DNA of 64,000 nt, taken from NCBI RefSeq assembly GCF_900101595.1, contig NZ_FMYY01000012.1:76279-140278 (forward strand), read 5' to 3'. Positions 62,764 to 64,000 of the stretch are shown in pieces. The translations under genes and the position numbers were made by a program. Position 1 is the first letter of the stretch. Each line of letters begins with the position of its first letter. Under the pieces are notes generated by a model. It worked only from the letters and a program-made list of their open reading frames with translations. It searched no databases and was not told where the DNA came from. The DNA is from Paenibacillus sp. cl123 (GTDB lineage: Bacteria > Bacillota > Bacilli > Paenibacillales > NBRC-103111).

Positions 62764-63852
62764 ATGAAAGCGGAAGCTTATGATAGGGCGGGCGGCAGTG
62801 ATGCGGCACACCGTGTGACGAGTGGCGCCGGAGGTAGTGAGATGCGCGATGCGGCAGGCAGCGGGGCGAGCGGTGTGAGGGACAGCGGGGCGGGCGGCGC
62901 GGGGGACGGTGCGACGAGCGATGTGTCGGATGGCGAGGCAAGCGGCACGGCGGATGGTGGGATGAGCGGTGCGAGGGACAGCGGGGCGAGCGATATGACA
63001 GACAGCGGACCTGCGGCAGAACTCATCGCTTTGGACGGCATGCTGATCGACCGGCAGCCGCTCCGCAGCCTGGCGAAGGGAATCTCGCTGTATCTGCTGA
63101 CCTATATGGCGCAAGGATTGAAGGTCAAAGGGTATTTGGCTGTACCTGAAAGCGAAGGAAAACTGCCGGCGGCGATCTTCTGCCGGGGAGGCATCCGCAA
63201 GGTCGGCATGGTCCGCAAGCGCCGGATTTTCTCCATGGCCCGCCGCGGGTATGTCGTGTTTGCTCCCTTCTACCGCGGCAATGAAGGAGGCGAAGGCCGT
63301 GAAGATTTCGCCGGCGAGGACCGCCTGGACGTATGCCATGCGATCGCAATGGTCCGGAATTTGCCGGAGGCGGCGCCCGGACCGGTCGCGCTGATCGGCT
63401 TCTCGCGGGGCGCGATGATGGCTCTGCTCGCAGCCCGGGAATGCCCGGACGCCGGACCGGTCGTCGTCTGGGGCGGCGTCAGCAGCCTGTTCGACACCTA
63501 TGAGGAACGCGTCGATCTTCGCCGGATGCTGAAGCGTGTGGTTGGGCATCCGAAAAAGCAGCTTGAGGCCTACGAGGACCGCTCGCCGGTATATTGGGCG
63601 GACCGGATTCACGTGCCGGTGATGATCGTGCATGGCACGGCCGACGAGCAGGTGAGCGTGGATCAAGCCCGCAAGCTGGGACTGGCGCTGGAAGCGGCCG
63701 GCAAGGATTACGCGATGGAGCTGTACGACGGGCTGGGCCACCGCTTTCCCAAGGAAGACGACGAGCGGGCGCTGGATGCCGTCTTCGCCTGGATAACCCG
63801 CAAGCGGGCGGAGATGACGGGCAAGGGCGAGGGACAGCGCCAGCGCGGTTAA
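62764..63852 (+). CDS. alpha/beta hydrolase (S9/dienelactone hydrolase-like) with low-complexity N-terminus
   Basis: 362 residues. From about residue 88 on it is a normal alpha/beta hydrolase: nucleophile Ser214 (GFSRG), acid near Asp294 (HGTADEQ) and catalytic His326 (LGHRFPKE). The first ~85 residues are a Gly/Ala/Ser/Asp/Thr/Arg-rich repeat (GASGVRDSGAGGAG, SGARDSGASD), encoded by slippage-prone GC-rich DNA, with no signal peptide or membrane segment. Possibly an expansion that is not needed for activity. The ATG at 62764 has GGAG 12 bases upstream, a weak site; a later in-frame ATG (MRDAAG or MSGARDS) might be used. Confidence 0.8.
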   Translation: MKAEAYDRAGGSDAAHRVTSGAGGSEMRDAAGSGASGVRDSGAGGAGDGATSDVSDGEASGTADGGMSGARDSGASDMTDSGPAAELIALDGMLIDRQPLRSLAKGISLYLLTYMAQGLKVKGYLAVPESEGKLPAAIFCRGGIRKVGMVRKRRIFSMARRGYVVFAPFYRGNEGGEGREDFAGEDRLDVCHAIAMVRNLPEAAPGPVALIGFSRGAMMALLAARECPDAGPVVVWGGVSSLFDTYEERVDLRRMLKRVVGHPKKQLEAYEDRSPVYWADRIHVPVMIVHGTADEQVSVDQARKLGLALEAAGKDYAMELYDGLGHRFPKEDDERALDAVFAWITRKRAEMTGKGEGQRQRG

Positions 63853-63869
63853 CCGGGCCGCCTGCCCTG

Positions 63870-64000
63870 TCAGCCGAGCGCGAACAAGCGGCTGCGCAGC
63901 GTATCCTGCCAGCTTTCGGACAGCTCGGGAAGCTCCAGCAGCCGCCGGATGGCATCGGCATTCCGCTTGTCCTTATGCATCACCTGGTTGGCAGATTCAA
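63870..64000 (-). CDS. C-terminal fragment of an unidentified gene (cut by the window edge)
   Basis: The minus-strand frame ends at a TGA at 63870-63872 and is open to the edge, giving 43 residues (ending LPELSESWQDTLRSRLFALG). The tail is helical and charged. Too short to assign. It converges with the hydrolase gene, 17 bp apart. Confidence 0.6.
   Translation of the reverse strand, partial: ESANQVMHKDKRNADAIRRLLELPELSESWQDTLRSRLFALG

Noticed and set aside
1..64000. A CRISPR array, tRNA/rRNA genes, complete transposase or phage genes
   Set aside because: No regularly spaced direct repeats, no tRNA-like ends or T-loop sequences, and no DDE transposase, integrase, terminase or capsid-like protein were found.

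Overview
The window looks like chromosome of a Paenibacillus-type member of the Bacillota. This rests on strong GGAGG-type ribosome sites, moderately high GC, an Lpl/Ytc-type carbohydrate ABC transporter with an AraC-type membrane sensor-regulator, a YesM/YesN-type two-component pair beside a lipoprotein sugar-binding protein, a QoxABCD quinol oxidase, and many small regulators (ArsR, PadR, MarR, XRE, LysR, AraC, OmpR). I see no rRNA, tRNA, CRISPR array, phage block or complete insertion sequence. The taxonomic call is inference from gene content, not from a marker gene.

Layout. 1-776 is the 3' part of a KamA-family radical SAM gene. 992-8046 is a minus-strand carbohydrate block: two permeases, a binding lipoprotein, a cytoplasmic CE15-like esterase and a sensor-regulator of the AraC family. 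8262-12496 holds an ArsR repressor with a quinone-oxidoreductase-like target, an unknown protein, a methyltransferase, and an ECF sigma factor with a SnoaL-like tail followed by an AHSA1/SRPBCC protein. 12655-15499 is a 7TM histidine kinase with a BTAD (SARP-like) response regulator. 15636-18842 is a divergent, Fur-boxed ferric-siderophore uptake locus without its ATPase. 18911-23713 is a GH78 rhamnosidase, a divergent AraC regulator and a HAD phosphatase. 23909-25531 holds a DUF420 membrane protein and a secreted GDPD phosphodiesterase.

26632-30917 encodes the 2-oxoglutarate dehydrogenase E1 and E2 subunits, preceded by 1.1 kb without a convincing gene. Then come a DinG/YoaA-like Fe-S helicase, MgtC/SapB, a small membrane protein and the qoxABCD operon (35436-39374). 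39672-46747 holds a P-loop kinase-like gene and then a translationally coupled cluster: binding lipoprotein, YesM kinase, YesN regulator and NagZ, with no permeases. 46885-55563 is a mixture: YqfQ-like protein, PHP histidinol-phosphatase, LysR, DHA2 efflux pump with PadR, an orphan FabF with a divergent XRE regulator, MarR and a NagD-like HAD. 55583-64000 holds an OmpR-type two-component system, cysteine dioxygenase, a serpin lipoprotein, Nudix, CheX, SDR, a DUF2573-like protein, an alpha/beta hydrolase with a strange low-complexity N-terminus, and a truncated gene at the edge.

The most unusual signals are: a ~90-nt dispersed element with inverted ends, found twice in opposite orientation, each time downstream of an energy-metabolism operon; a compact three-hairpin RNA-like segment resembling the 5' end of a group II intron; the permease-less sugar sensing cluster; a KamA homologue lacking the lysine-binding acidic residues; and Gly/Asp/Ala/Ser low-complexity expansions in otherwise standard enzymes.
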